Shown in pieces: positions 37,706 through 48,893 of a DNA stretch of 64,000 bases. The DNA comes from Persicitalea sp963803495. Its GTDB lineage: Bacteria; Bacteroidota; Bacteroidia; Cytophagales; Spirosomataceae. The notes beneath the pieces are model-generated. The model made no database searches, was not told where the DNA came from, and saw only the letters and a program-made list of their open reading frames with translations. The position numbers and the translations under genes were made by a program. Numbering within the stretch: the first letter of the stretch is position 1; every line of letters starts with the position of its first letter. Location of the stretch: the NCBI GenBank assembly GCA_963803495.1, contig CAWDMP010000002.1:558001-622000 (forward strand), read 5' to 3'.

Positions 37706-40700
37706 TTAGAAATTGCACCGCACACCCAGTGAGGTAGTTCTGACCTGCGGGTAGAGGTCCTGGTAAATTCCCGCTATGGCGCTATTGTTGTTGTCGAGGC
37801 CCACCTCCGGGTCGATGCCCGTGAATTTGGTCAGGACAAAGGCGTTCTGCATCGCCACGTACACCTGCAATTTGTTGATGCCTCTAACCGGAGGGGTATA
37901 AGCCAATTGAATGTTTTTCAAACGCAGGAAGGAACCGTCTTCCACCAGGTGCGAACTAAGACGCGTGTTGGAATTGGGATCGGTGACGATGGGGCGGGGA
38001 ATGCTGTTGCTCGTGCCGGGGCCATTCCAGGCGTTCACGACGGTGGACGACTTATTGAATGCCCGTCCCGAAGATTCCAAAATTGACCTTGCCACGTTCA
38101 AGATGTCGTTGCCCTGCACACCAAAAAATTGGAAATTCATATCGAAGCGCTTGTAGGCGAAGTTACCTCCCAGGCCATAGGTAAACTTAGGGTTGGGGTT
38201 GCCGATGATCGACTTGTCGGCGTCGTTGATCCGGCCATCGCCGTTCAGGTCTATTGTATTTAAAATCACCGGGACCCGTTCTGGCCACTTGATAGGGCGT
38301 GGCGGCATTGCCGTCGATGGCGTTGGCGGCGTCCACCTCGGCCTGGGTCTGGAAGATTCCGTCGGTCGTAAGGCCATAGAAAACGCCCAGCGGCTGACCC
38401 ACGCGGATCAGGGTAGTACCGCCTGATCCTGAATAAGAGAAGGGAAAGAGATCTCCTCTGGCTCCCAATGAAATCACTTTGTTATCATAAGTGGTCAGGT
38501 TAGCGTTGAGGCTATACCGGAAATCGCCGGTTCCCTTTTGGTAGCCAATGCTGAACTCCAAACCTTTGTTGTTGAATTCTCCCGTATTTTGGGTGATCTT
38601 ACTCAAGCCCGACACACCCGGCAAATCCAGGGTCAGGAGCATATCGGTGCGGGTTCGGTTGAAGTACTCGGCCGAGAAGTTCATCGCCCCGTTCAGAAGG
38701 GTAGTTTCCAAACCGACATTGTACTCGGTGACGGTTTCCCACTTGATATCTGGATTGCCCAAATCGCCCAGGGCGGCTCCTAACGACGTAATACCCGTCT
38801 GGTTGCCGAAAGCGTAGTTGTAACCGGACTGCACCCGCGCCAGGTAGCGGAAATTACCGATCGCATCGGAACCCACCTGGCCCCAGCCCGCTCTGAGTTT
38901 CAGGTCACTCACAAAACCATTCTTCGGGAAAAATGCCTCTTCCGAAATCCGCCAGCCCGCCGACACCGACGGAAACACCCCGAACTTTTTGTTTGGGCCA
39001 AACTTCGAAGAACCGTCGCGGCGGATGTTCATCGTCAGCAGGTACTTGTCGGCATAGTCGTAAATCACCCGACCAAATACCGAAGCCAGCGACTCCTGCG
39101 ATGAATTGGTAGACGAGTTGCTGCTTATCATGCTACCCGTATCGATCTCGGTGAAGGCATCGGTGTCGTAGGTACCGCTCTGCGAGCCCGACCGGAAGAA
39201 AATATCCAGGGCCGTGGTTCCCAACAGCCCACTCAGATTGTGTTTGCCGAAGCTCTTATTATAACTTAAGGTATTTTCAAAAATCCACTGGCGGGAGTTT
39301 GAATTACCGGCCGACACACCCGACAGTCCGGCGGAGTTGATCAGACCGTACGACCAACTGGGGTTGAAGGAGTACTGATTGCCGAAGACGAGATTTGTGG
39401 AGAAACTTGTCCTGAATTTTAAGTTTTTTATGGGCTCATACTCACCGTACAGATTGGCAATAAGGTCGTACGATTCATCTTTCTCCGTCACGCGAAGACG
39501 ATCCGCTACGAAGTTATTCCGTCTTTCCAGGCGAGGGTCGGTGGGGCCGGCATAGGAGCCGTCTTCGTTGTAGATGGGCTTGTGTCGGGACGCCCTTGAT
39601 AGAGGTTAGTAAATGCCCCGTGAATAAAAGTTCGGTTTCCGGCCCCATTGTCACGCTGATTGACGCGTGAGAGCATCAGACTGTTGCCTACTTTGATTTT
39701 CTTGGCGATCTGGTTGTCGGTATTGATCCGTAGCGACATCCGCTCAAAATAAGTCTTGAGCATGATCCCATCATTCTTGAAGTAGTTCGTCGAGATATAG
39801 TACCGACTCTTGGCTGATCCGCCGGAAATTGATAGTTGATGGTCCATCACACTGCCCTGCTGAGTGCCCGCCGTCATCCAGTCGGTACCTTCGCCCAACG
39901 ATTGCGGATTAGCGAAAGGAGCCTCCTGACCAGCAGCGGTAAACGCCCGGTTCATGTTCTCGGCAAACTGCGCCGCGTTCAACGGCGGCGGAATTTTGCG
40001 GGTGGGCCCTTGAATTCCGTAGTAACCCGAGTAGCTGATTTGGGCTTTGCCCGAGCTACCTCGCTTGGTCGTGATAAGTACCACGCCATTGGCGGCGCGT
40101 GCTCCGTAAATGGCGGTGGAAGCTGCGTCTTTCAGGACGTCTATCGACTCGATGTCGTTCGGGTTGATGTTGGCCAACGGGTTGGAGTTTTCGTCGTTGC
40201 CGGGATTGCGCTGTACCCCATCGACGATGTACAGAGGATTTGAGTTGTTGATGGAACCTACCCCACGTATACGAACCACGATCCCGCCACCTGGCTGGCC
40301 ACCGTTGGATGAAACCATCACGCCGGGCATTTTTCCCTGCAAGGCGGAGTCGAAACTCGGCGATTGGACGTTGGAAATTTCGGCACCTTTCAGCGACGAA
40401 ATCGAACCAGTGACGTTGCTTTTCTTCTGCTGTCCGTAGCCTACTACCACGACCTCCTCCAATGATTTCAGGTCAGGATTTAACACTGGATTGAGGGTAG
40501 TCCGGTTGCCTACGGCCAGTTCCTGGGGCTCGTAGCCGACAAAAGAAAACACCAGCACGGAACCATCTCCGTCGGGGATGACCAAACTGTACTTTCCGTC
40601 TTGGTCGGTCGATGTTCCTCTCGGTGTACCTTTCAATAAAATGTTGACACCCGGCAGGCTTTCTCCATTCTCATCCGTCACTCGACCGGTGATGGTCCGA

Positions 40701-41132
40701 TCCACAGATTGGCGTTTCTATTAGTCGCTTCTTTCTGCTCGGCTTTTTCGCCTTCAGGTGCAATTAGGTCTTCTTTTTAAAATAATGCGTTTGCCCGACC
40801 ACTTCATAATCGATGTTCTGGGGAGCCAGCAGCCGGTCCAAGTACCGTCGATAGACTTCTCGTTGTTAGCGTTCAGCGTTACCTTCCGCGAGGCCCGGAT
40901 CAGGTTGGGGCTGTACGAAAACTTCACTTCGGAATTTTCCTCGATGTAGGAAAGCACCGTGTTGATCTTCAAGTCTGTGGCCTGCACCGAAATACGCTGG
41001 TTCGAGAATCTCCTGGGCGGAGACGTCGAGGGCCAGCGAAACGTTCGCAAAAATTGCCGCCAAACATAGATGTAAAAGGTACCATTGCATGATTTTTAGC
41101 GTAAGTCGCTGGGTAGATTGTTTTAATTTCAT
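37706..41132 (-). pseudogene. SusC/RagA TonB-linked receptor, multiply frameshifted (cassette 3)
   Basis: Start taken at 41132 (MKLKQSTQRLTLKIMQWYLL). Rebuilt domains: signal peptide, STN domain after a first shift near 41,000 (NQRISVQATDLKINTVLSYI), shifts near 40,830, 40,780 and 40,710, carboxypeptidase-like domain (DRTITGRVTDENGESLPGVN), TonB-box region (EEVVVVGYGQQKKSNVTGSI) and plug (ASTAIYGARAANGVVLITTK). Two more shifts near 39,570 (to IYNEDGSYAGPTDPRLERRN) and 38,255 (to VILNTIDLNGDGRINDADKS) lie in the barrel. The rebuilt length is about 1,140 residues, normal for SusC. As in cassette 1 the breaks are single-base. The gap to the FecR gene is unusually long at 204 nt and holds a hairpin. 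Confidence 0.87.
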
Positions 41133-41220
41133 AATTTTGAGAGGTTTTGTTAGATATGCATTTGGCAAAACAGGCCCCGGCATCCGCAAGGATGTGATTC
41201 TGACAAGAAGGGGTTTTTAG

Positions 41221-41252
41221 GAAGCTGGTGATGGTGGTGCATTGCCAGCTTC
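41221..41252. promoter_or_regulatory. 8-bp perfect inverted repeat in the FecR-SusC gap (cassette 3)
   Basis: GAAGCTGG (41221-41228) and CCAGCTTC (41245-41252) form a perfect stem with a 16-nt loop in the 204-nt spacer between fecR and susC. On the plus strand it is followed by TTTTT, but no plus-strand gene ends here. In the minus-strand transcript it would be a stable leader hairpin ahead of susC. The other three cassettes have only 33-45 nt at this junction, so a regulatory or processing role is possible. Confidence 0.45.
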
Positions 41253-41336
41253 TTTTTGTTTGAAATGGCGGGAGCATCACGTGGCGTATCGATTTACTTC
41301 ATTGGCACGTCGGGTTTGGTGTGGTGAGTACTTGGA

Positions 41337-42446
41337 CTAGGGTTCACAACCTTTTCCCCCGACGATGATCTGGGCGTCCAGAATGCGGTAGTGGGCCTCG
41401 ATACTGCGGCAGAGGATGTCCAGTTTTTCGTAGGGCGTGGCGTCGGTGAGGTCGGCGGTGAACTGGCACGGGCAAATGTTCCTCGCATCGAATACGATAT
41501 TCAGCCCGTAGGCTTTTTCGAGGGTTCGGAATACTTCCGAGGCAGGAGCGGCCTTAAACACAAAAGAGTAGCGCGGCTCTCCCGGCACTACCTGGCTCAA
41601 CAAAACGGGTTTCTCAACCAGTGTCTTGACCAGCCGGATTTCCTTGCGGGAAAGTACCGCCTGCTGATTGGGCAGGAGCAGAATGCCCTCACGTTCGCGG
41701 GGGCTGATTTCTTCAGGTCGCGCCACGCGGTCGTCCACGGCCACCGTCACGCGCCCGGTCTGCACTTCCACCGTCACCTCTTCGCCGTTCTCGAAAGCCC
41801 GCACATTGAAACTGGTGCCGAGTACTTTGGTAGTCAGTTCATTGGCATAAACGCAAAACGGCTTGTTGGGGTCTTTGGTCACCTCAAAAAACGCCTCGCC
41901 GCTCAAGTACACCTCCCGCTCCCCGTCCCGGCCAAAGTCCTGAGCGTAGCTGAGGCGGCTGCGGGGCTGGAGCGAGATGACGCTGCCGTCGGCGAGGGAA
42001 ACGATCATAGGCGTGGAAGTAACGTTGACCTTTTCTATCAGTCCCTTCTTCGACTGCCGGCGGCTAGCCTCGTAGGTGAGTCGCTCGCCGGGCCTTGGGC
42101 TGGTATCCGAAAACCACAGACCGAGTGCCAGCAGCGCCGATGCCGCCGCCAGCCAGGCCGACCAGCGCGGCAGCCGCCGGACGCGGGTACTTTCGCCCTC
42201 CTCCAGGCGCTGCTGAATGCGCCGGAAAACGGCATCTTCGTGGGCCAGGGAGGTTTTGTCAGCCTCTACCTGCTCTTCGATGGAAAGCAGAAAATTCGTA
42301 GCCGCAATTACCTCCTGCTTTTTCTCGGGATGCCGTTCCAGGAAATCCTGCCAAAACGCCTCCAGTTCGGCGTCGGGCTTTTGCACCCACTGGCGAAAGC
42401 GGGCGTCTTCGATAAAATCGCTCTTATTAAACTCGTCGTAGGACAT
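41337..42446 (-). CDS. FecR-type anti-sigma factor (cassette 3)
   Basis: A 369-residue protein. The cytoplasmic N-terminus (MSYDEFNKSDFIEDARFRQW) has about 95 residues, then a transmembrane helix (WSAWLAAASALLALGLWF), the FecR domain (PMIVSLADGSVISLQPRSRL, YLSGEAFFEVTKDPNKPFCV, TTKVLGTSFNVRAFENGEEV) and the DUF4974-like C-terminus (APASEVFRTLEKAYGLNIVF). Intact. It should bind the sigma factor encoded 103 nt upstream and receive a signal from the STN domain of the cassette 3 SusC. Cassette order and topology match the other three. Confidence 0.93.
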   Translation of the reverse strand: MSYDEFNKSDFIEDARFRQWVQKPDAELEAFWQDFLERHPEKKQEVIAATNFLLSIEEQVEADKTSLAHEDAVFRRIQQRLEEGESTRVRRLPRWSAWLAAASALLALGLWFSDTSPRPGERLTYEASRRQSKKGLIEKVNVTSTPMIVSLADGSVISLQPRSRLSYAQDFGRDGEREVYLSGEAFFEVTKDPNKPFCVYANELTTKVLGTSFNVRAFENGEEVTVEVQTGRVTVAVDDRVARPEEISPREREGILLLPNQQAVLSRKEIRLVKTLVEKPVLLSQVVPGEPRYSFVFKAAPASEVFRTLEKAYGLNIVFDARNICPCQFTADLTDATPYEKLDILCRSIEAHYRILDAQIIVGGKGCEP

Positions 42447-42549
42447 GGGGACGCTTTACGGGAAAGTAGTCGGGGTTCCCTCTTCTGTCTGTAAAGAGTC
42501 GGCGAAAGAGAACTTCAACCTTGCCAGGCCGAGTTATTTTTGGAGTTAA

Positions 42550-43167
42550 TCAAAAAATAATTTCTAATACTATGAAAACCAGATAGATGGCTATTTTCCT
42601 GAGCGTGTGAAGGGCTTTCTGTACCAGGTTGCGGCTGGTTTGTTCTTTGATGGTCAAGAGTGAGGCAATTTCGGAATACTCGAAATTGTGGTAGTAGCGC
42701 AGCACCAGAGCCTCCCGCTGTCGGGGCGGCAGTCGGTCGAGCCAGGCCCTCAGTTGCTGTGTTTTGGTGTGGCCTTCTTCGCGCAGGGTGAGGGACGTTT
42801 CGGTTGAAGGCTGGGTAGGTAGGAGGGACTCGGGTAGATTTTCCCAAAGAATATTTTGTTCAGCGTCAGATTGGTGCGAACGGTGAATTTTCCGGCGCAG
42901 CGACACCATCAAGTAGTATTTCACCGAGCGGGCCTGCCCCAGCGAACGCCGGGTGCGCCACAAGTCCACGAATAGGTCCTGAATGGCATCATCGACCGCC
43001 GCATCATCGGCCAAAAACTGCTTCCCGTAACGGAACAAATCTTGAAAATAACGGCGGTAGAGCTGCTCGAAGGCCCGCTCAGAACCCAACCGAACGGATT
43101 CCCAAAGGGTGGTATCGTCGCTATGGTTGTGGTCTTTTTCCAATGGTTTCTTTACTTTTTCTAGCAA
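42550..43167 (-). CDS. ECF RNA polymerase sigma factor (cassette 3)
   Basis: A 205-residue ECF sigma factor. Region 2: ERAFEQLYRRYFQDLFRYGK and DDAIQDLFVDLWRTRRSLGQ. Region 4: AWLDRLPPRQREALVLRYYH and the helix-turn-helix EYSEIASLLTIKEQTSRNLV. The last 14 residues (IAIYLVFIVLEIIF) are strongly hydrophobic, as in cassettes 1 and 4. It leads cassette 3; 90 nt upstream lies a sulfatase remnant. Start is the first ATG of the frame. Confidence 0.93.
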   Translation of the reverse strand: MLEKVKKPLEKDHNHSDDTTLWESVRLGSERAFEQLYRRYFQDLFRYGKQFLADDAAVDDAIQDLFVDLWRTRRSLGQARSVKYYLMVSLRRKIHRSHQSDAEQNILWENLPESLLPTQPSTETSLTLREEGHTKTQQLRAWLDRLPPRQREALVLRYYHNFEYSEIASLLTIKEQTSRNLVQKALHTLRKIAIYLVFIVLEIIF

Positions 43168-43256
43168 AGGCTATTAGAACGCTTAACTACTCTAACGGGC
43201 TGATACGCAAATACCCTCAATCTCGGCGGGGCTACGGTCAAACCCCAGCTAGCATT

Positions 43257-43361
43257 TTTCAATGCCCCCTCGTCCTTATACTGGGTTATCAGCTTTCTAA
43301 GCTTGGCTTTCAGCGCTTTCGTGACCCCCTCGGTACCCTGCTGTCCGTAGATATTAGCTAG
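43257..43361 (-). pseudogene. Sulfatase 3'-end remnant (duplicate of the sulfatase at 59 kb)
   Basis: The minus strand encodes LANIYGQQGTEGVTKALKAK followed by LRKLITQYKDEGALK. It matches the C-terminus of the intact sulfatase at 59003-60553 (VANIYGQQGTETVTKELKAK, LKKLMVEYKDQEALK) almost residue for residue. The DNA is also very close (for example GTACCCTGCTGTCCGTAGAT in both). Only about 35 codons survive, between the heparinase stop and the cassette 3 sigma gene. The frame continues leftward and rightward without sulfatase similarity. A clear relic of a deleted paralogue. Confidence 0.8.
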
Positions 43362-43380
43362 CTTGGACCGACCTGATTGG

Positions 43381-45280
43381 TCAGTTCTCGGGCGGTACAG
43401 GTAGTTTGAGTTGCAAATCAGCCACGCTGAGGCCGTAGGCTGACTTTCCCAAAATAGCCTCGGGGTGCTTTTTTCCGGCCGATTGCAGCGTAATGACCGC
43501 CGTAACGGAGCCTTGACAATAGCAATCGACGTAGCGGCTATGCGCGTACCCCTCGCCCTGGTACCGGATTCCACCGTTGTGTCGGACGGTGCGGCCGCCG
43601 TAGGGTAGCTGGCCGCTTTCCAATTGTACGGGCTTGGGGTTTTGCAGGAACTGAACGCGCATGCTGGAGCCATTCGGAGCCGCGAGCGTATAGCCCCGCG
43701 AATTGGTTTCCAATTGGTTGAACTCCGGCGTATTGACGCGCCAGCGCCGCCCGTTGGCAGACTGGTCGACGACCACGATCACCGCTTCGGCCTGAGAGGC
43801 GGGGTCGAAGGAGACGTAGAGCGTTCGTCGGTGGTTTCGGGTACCCACGCAACTACCGCTACCGATCGCATAGCTACCTTGACCATCTTCAAAGAACTTA
43901 TAGTCGTGCAGTTTACCCAATCCGCGATCGTTCTTTTCGGCGGTTTCTTCCGGGGCCGGGAAAGAGGTTGGTCTGTCCGGCGGTTAGCCCCGTCCTGCCG
44001 GCGCCTATCACCCAGGGTACCCCCGTTCCGATTATGCGGAAGGTATTTATATCGGCGCCAGCGTGTCCTTGTATCCGGGTCGCCTTGGCGTTGTAGGTGA
44101 CAACGATGTCGTTTTCATCCCGGAAGCGATTGCGGGTAACGACAACCCCCTGGTCCGGGTCGTGGTAGGTAAGCCAGCCGATTTCTGCCGGATTTTGCTT
44201 CTCGAGCGTATCGGGGTAGTACAGGATGCTGTAAAACAAGTGACCGTCCTCATTCCCGGCGTAACTTTCCGGCTGAATGAGGTAGTCGTGCATCCATTTG
44301 AGGACGGCCTGTTGCTCCGCCGGATATAGCTTGAACGCCGTACCCAGCAGACCTTCCGTCGAGAACATGGGGTCGTCATCAGAAAGATCAGCCTGCATAC
44401 CGCGTACCCCGGTGCTGTGCTCGATCGCTACGGTGGAGGTCATTATTCCTTGCAGCGTGTTTACCGTTTCGGGGACGAAATCTGTCAGGTCGAAGTCTTT
44501 GCTATTTTTTTTCAAAGTGAGCAGCGCCGGGCCGATAAATGTCCAGCCGTACGCGTGGTAGGACATGCTCTCACCGTTCCACCCATTGGCAAAAATTACG
44601 GCTTCCAGATGGTTCTGTAAACGCTTGGTGGCATCCCAGCGCAAGGGTAACACGGGCGACCGTTCGGCCGAAGACGCATCGTGATCCCACACGTACGAAG
44701 CCAGAATGACGCTCCCGTAGCGCACGCCCATCCAGTTGCTTTCGATTGCGTAATTGGCCTCGTGCCCCATATTGGCATTGACCGAAAATAGTACGTCGAA
44801 AAGTCGGTCATTGACCTGCCTTCTCTGCGGATCCGTCCAGCCCGAATAACAGAAATCATAGGCCAGGGCCATTTTTTGCAGCAGCCTGGCCCGGGTCAGC
44901 CCCCGGGAAAGGGGGGCGTTGAAAAAAGTACTGTCACCAAGTACCCTTTCGGCCGATATCCACGCCCTTTCCGCCCAGCTTTGATCACCCGTAAGCAAAT
45001 ACAGGTACGCCTGGATGGCCAGGAGATCGCCATCGGCATAAGGGTCGTAGGCGCGATCTACTTGCTGCGCTTGCTGCCGCTGCGCCACGCGCAATGTATT
45101 TTCATACATGGCTTTGAATGGCTCCCTTTTTATTTTGTCTCGCAACGCGGGCAATTCGTCGGTGCCGATAAATCCTCGCGGATGCAGCCCTTTCGTTTGC
45201 GCGTAGGATGAGTTGGAAAAGAAAAAAAGAACGAGTACTATCCGATACATGGAAGCGACTCTGACACTTTTACTCATCAT
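43381..45280 (-). pseudogene. Heparinase II/III-like polysaccharide lyase, one frameshift
   Basis: Signal peptide (YRIVLVLFFFSNSSYAQ); the start may be 45280 or the ATG at 45250. The first 320 or so residues form the alpha/alpha toroid (DLLAIQAYLYLLTGDQSWAE, NMGHEANYAIESNWMGVRYG, GMQADLSDDDPMFSTEGLLG). The beta-sandwich carries RIQGHAGADINTFRIIGTGV, matching the conserved GHAHAD-like region of the family. Near 43,960 one extra C in CTCTTTCCCGG ends the frame; removing it gives NLFPAPEETAEKNDRGLGKL and continues to ...LSVADLQLKLPVPPEN. Rebuilt length about 633 residues. The family cleaves uronic-acid glycosaminoglycan-like chains by beta-elimination; true substrate unknown. Last gene of cassette 4. 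Confidence 0.85.
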
Positions 45281-45388
45281 TAAATCGATACGGTTGGATT
45301 ATCAAACTGAATACTATTCTCATGGGTAGCTAGGCAAACCAGCAGGTTTTCGTTATTACTGCACGGCCGTTTTTTTGGTAAAAACTCA

Positions 45389-48300
45389 TTAAAGTACCTT
45401 AAAGACCTGCAATTCATCATCGTTGTTAGCGACAATTACGTATGCTCCTTTCGAGGTACTTATGGAAGTGATTTTCCGCGCATTAAGAGGAGCGTAAAAA
45501 CCGCTTTCGCGCCTGGGAACAGACTGCATTTTTCCTTCCGCCCCACCTTTTAGAAATAACCCAATCCCGGCATCGTCCCGAGGGGTTTTCGTCTCAACTT
45601 CGTAAGTGTTACCTACCAGCAATGCGTCGGGATAACCGTCTTTATCGTAATCATTTACCAGAATATCTTGAACCGAAGCCATCTGCGCCTCATTGGGTAA
45701 TGAGACAACGCTGAAATTTCCGTTGCCGTCGTTGTGCAGCAAAATATGATCGGACCTATGAGCCTGCAGTCTTAGCTGGGGAGCGGACGGAAATCGGGCT
45801 ATTATGTCTGGAATCGTGGCCTGACCGTAAGAGGCGTAGTCCGGGTGGTACTTTTTCAGAGAGGGTAGTTGCGTGGATAAATCCTGCCTGCCGTGCGTCG
45901 GGTAAAGCTGACCATTCTGGTAGTATCCTATTATCATATCACGTACTCCGTTTTCATCAAAATCGCCGCTGAACAGTTCCAGCGGTTCTTTTGCGGTCGG
46001 GTGGAGACGCGTGTTGCGTCCGGCGTTACCCAGCAAATAATCCGTGGCTCCGTCCCGGTCTATGTCTATCGGGACGATACATTGCCACCAACCGCTCAGT
46101 TGTTTGTAGGCGAGACTAATTTTCACCCTCGTAAACTTTACTGAGCTAGTATCAAGGGATAATTTCCCCGATATATTTTTGTAAAAACCAGGTGCTATCC
46201 AATCCCCCACTACTATCAAATCCATTTGATCATCCTGATTGTAGTCCGTCCAGATGGCATCGTTGACAATTCCCGGATTCTTCAATACCGGAGCCGCAAC
46301 TTCGGTAATGTCGGTGAAACGGCCCGCGTGGTTTTGCAGTAAATAGCTGCGGGTCGCGTAGGGGTAGTTTCTGGATTGTACCCCACCGCCAATGAATAGG
46401 TCCAGGTCACCGTCCTTGTCAAAATCCCCCGCCTGTACACAGGCCGTATTCGCCCGAAGGTCAGGAAGACGGTCGCTGGCCTTTTGAAAATTGCCTTGAC
46501 CGTCGTTGAGGTATAATCTATCCTGTAACAAGCTGGAATTGTTGGCGAACTCGTTGCTGCCGCTGCCCACGTACAAGTCCAGGTCTTGGTCCTGATCGGC
46601 GTCAAAGAACAGGGCACTTACATCCTCACTGCCCGCGTCCTCTTTCCAGGGATTCGACGCTGACTCCTTGAAAGTACCATGATCCGTTTGCAGAAATAAC
46701 TGACCCGCTCGCCCTTTGGCGCCACCGACGAACACGTCTTCCAGACCGTCTCCGTTGACATCTCCGTGGCCATAGCGGGTCCTTCGCGCGAAAACTTCCG
46801 AGGCAGGAGGAATTCGTAGTCAAAATCTTCGTAGGTACTTTCACGATGGGTAAAGTTCAGTCCAAGCTTCTGTCCTACTTCCTGGAAGAGTTGCGGTATG
46901 TCGTTGGTGAGGTTGGAATTCGCCTCCCGCCCGGCTTGCTTGTAATCGACGCTGATGCGTTGGTTGCTGGCAACATTCTTCATCAAACTGACCTTGCCGT
47001 CAAACCACTCGATTCGAATGCTGTCGATTGCTTCCCGATCACCGACGCCAAAGTGAAGGATTGGCTCGACCGAAGACTGGTAGCCCCGCGTCAGGTTGAG
47101 CTGCTGGAATTGCTGCTCAGCCGCATGATAAAGCGTGACCTTGGTGCCGATGCCAAACGGATTCTGGTCGGCTACCGCTAAGTTTCACCTGCAAAAATCG
47201 CCTATCGGCGGGATTGCTTTGATTCTGGTAGATCCCGGCAAAATCATCCAGATTATTGACGACCAAATCCAGGTCGCCGTCATTGTCCAGGTCGGCGTAG
47301 GCAGCGCCATTTGAAAAGGTCGGCTCACCCAGGCCCCATTCGGCGGCTTTGTTCCTGGAAAGTCAGGTCCTTATTATTCTGGAAGAGGTAGTTGCTCACT
47401 TTCTCGGAAGGCATTCGGTCGAGTAGCTGTTTGGCCTCCAGTGGACTCAGGTTCACAAACTGGGTGTTCATTCTTGCGAGTTCCTGATTAAAACCCGCAA
47501 TGAAATCATTGTTTAGCACATCCTTCCTGAGCCCGTTGGTGATGAACAGATCTTTCCAACCGTCGTTGTCGAAGTCAGCCAGCAACGGCGCCCAGCTCCA
47601 ATCGGTCTGCGAAATACCCGCCAGCCGAGCAACGTTACTGAAAGCCAGGGTACTTTCTCCTGCCGAGGCAGTCTTGGGCGTCTGTCCTTGGTTCAGCTGT
47701 AAGCTGTTGAACATGTACTGATAATGGTAGCCTTGGTCAACGAGCTGCTTAAACTTGGCCTGGCTGATCCCCGCCATATTTTCCTTCTGGCGCTGCTGAT
47801 CCTCGGCGGCCATATCCAGTACCACGATGTCCTGCCAGCCATCATTATTGTAATCGGCAATATCCACGCCCATGCTGAAAAAGGAAGTCTGGCGGGTGGC
47901 ACCGCGAATGGATTCTTGGAAAACAGGACGACCGCCGGTACCTCCCTGATTGATGTAGAGGTAGTCGTGTTCGTAAAAATCGTTCGCCACGTAGATGTCT
48001 TCCCAACCGTCGTTGTTCAGGTCGGCCACACTTAGGCCCAGGCCAAAACTCTCCCGACTGCCTTCGATGCCCGATTCCCGGCTGATGTCCGTAAACTTCC
48101 CCTGGTCGTTGCGGTACAGCTTATCACCAATATACGGGTCCCTGCCCACAGCTTTCTGAACCGGAATTTGTCCGTAGTACTTCATGCCATGGTTGATTAG
48201 AAACATATCCAGGTCGCCATCACGATCATAGTCGAAGAAGGCCGCCTGAATGGAATAGCCGGGATCATCGAGGCCGTACTGTTTGGCTTGTTCGAGAAAA

Positions 48301-48806
48301 GTACCATTCTGCTGATTGATATACAACAGGTTCCGGCGGTTGTCCGGTTGTAGGTTCCCCGAGCGGCTTACGTAGATGTCCAGCCAACCGTCGGCGTTGA
48401 CATCGGCCATGGTCACCCCCGTGCACCAACTCGCCGTACGGGAGGGCAAGATGCCCGCCGCCGACGTGATGTCTTCAAACTTGAACGGTTCGCCTTCGCT
48501 ATCCCCCAGGTTTCGGTAGAGTCGGTTAGGGGCGATGTTTCCGGTAAAGAAAAGGTCCGTTTTACCGTCATTGTCGATGTCCCCCGCCGCGACGCCTCCG
48601 CCGTTGTAGTAGTATTGGTACAGCAGGATATTACGAAAACGGTCTTCCGGCAAGTCATTTCTGAATTGGACGTTGGTGTTCTCCGGAGATAATTTTTCAA
48701 AAGTCGGTTCGGAGGCAGTTTTCTGGACATCAGAACGATCAGTGCCGCACGCCAAGATTCCTACCAGCAGGAGCAACCAGCACGACGTGAAGCGATGATT
48801 TTGCAT
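45389..48806 (-). pseudogene. Giant FG-GAP/VCBS and ASPIC-UnbV (CRTAC1-like) lipoprotein, three frameshifts (cassette 4)
   Basis: Lipoprotein signal (SCWLLLLVGILAC) and N-terminal FG-GAP blades (DIDNDGKTDLFFTGNIAPNR, DYDRDGDLDMFLINH) run to near 47,345. The next frame gives AEWGLGEPTFSNGAAYADLD. A second shift near 47,175 leads into the ASPIC/UnbV domain (NPFGIGTKVTLYHAAEQQFQ, IDSIRIEWFDGKVSLMKNVA). A third, one G missing near 46,765, leads to GDVNGDGLEDVFVGGAKGRA and the C-terminal blades. Rebuilt length is about 1,139 residues, matching the paralogue at 32819-36106. Probably a surface-exposed binding protein. A strong hairpin separates it from susD. Confidence 0.85.
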
Positions 48807-48841
48807 TATTTTACAATTAATTCTTGGACAGCCCGAACAAC

Positions 48842-48875
48842 AAAAAAGGGAAGATGCCTACTGCATCTACCCTTT
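48842..48875 (-). terminator. Strong intrinsic terminator/attenuator between susD and CRTAC1-like gene (cassette 4)
   Basis: AAAGGG-a-AGATGC (48845-48857) pairs with GCATCT-a-CCCTTT (48863-48875): 12 paired bases with one A/A mismatch and a 5-nt loop. Minus-strand RNA continues into six U (48847 to 48842). It lies 18 nt after the susD stop and 35 nt before the CRTAC1-like start, the same position as the terminator in cassette 3. Confidence 0.78.
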
Positions 48876-48893
48876 AATTATATCGAAAATCAT

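Noticed and set aside
43161..43673. A 170-codon minus-strand frame that looked like a novel small protein
   Set aside because: Its first part is an out-of-frame reading of the heparinase gene; only the short sulfatase-like stretch 43257-43361 is meaningful, and it is a relic.
45281..45388. Plus-strand terminator formed by ACGGCCGT followed by seven T
   Set aside because: No plus-strand gene ends there, and the stem is only four base pairs deep.
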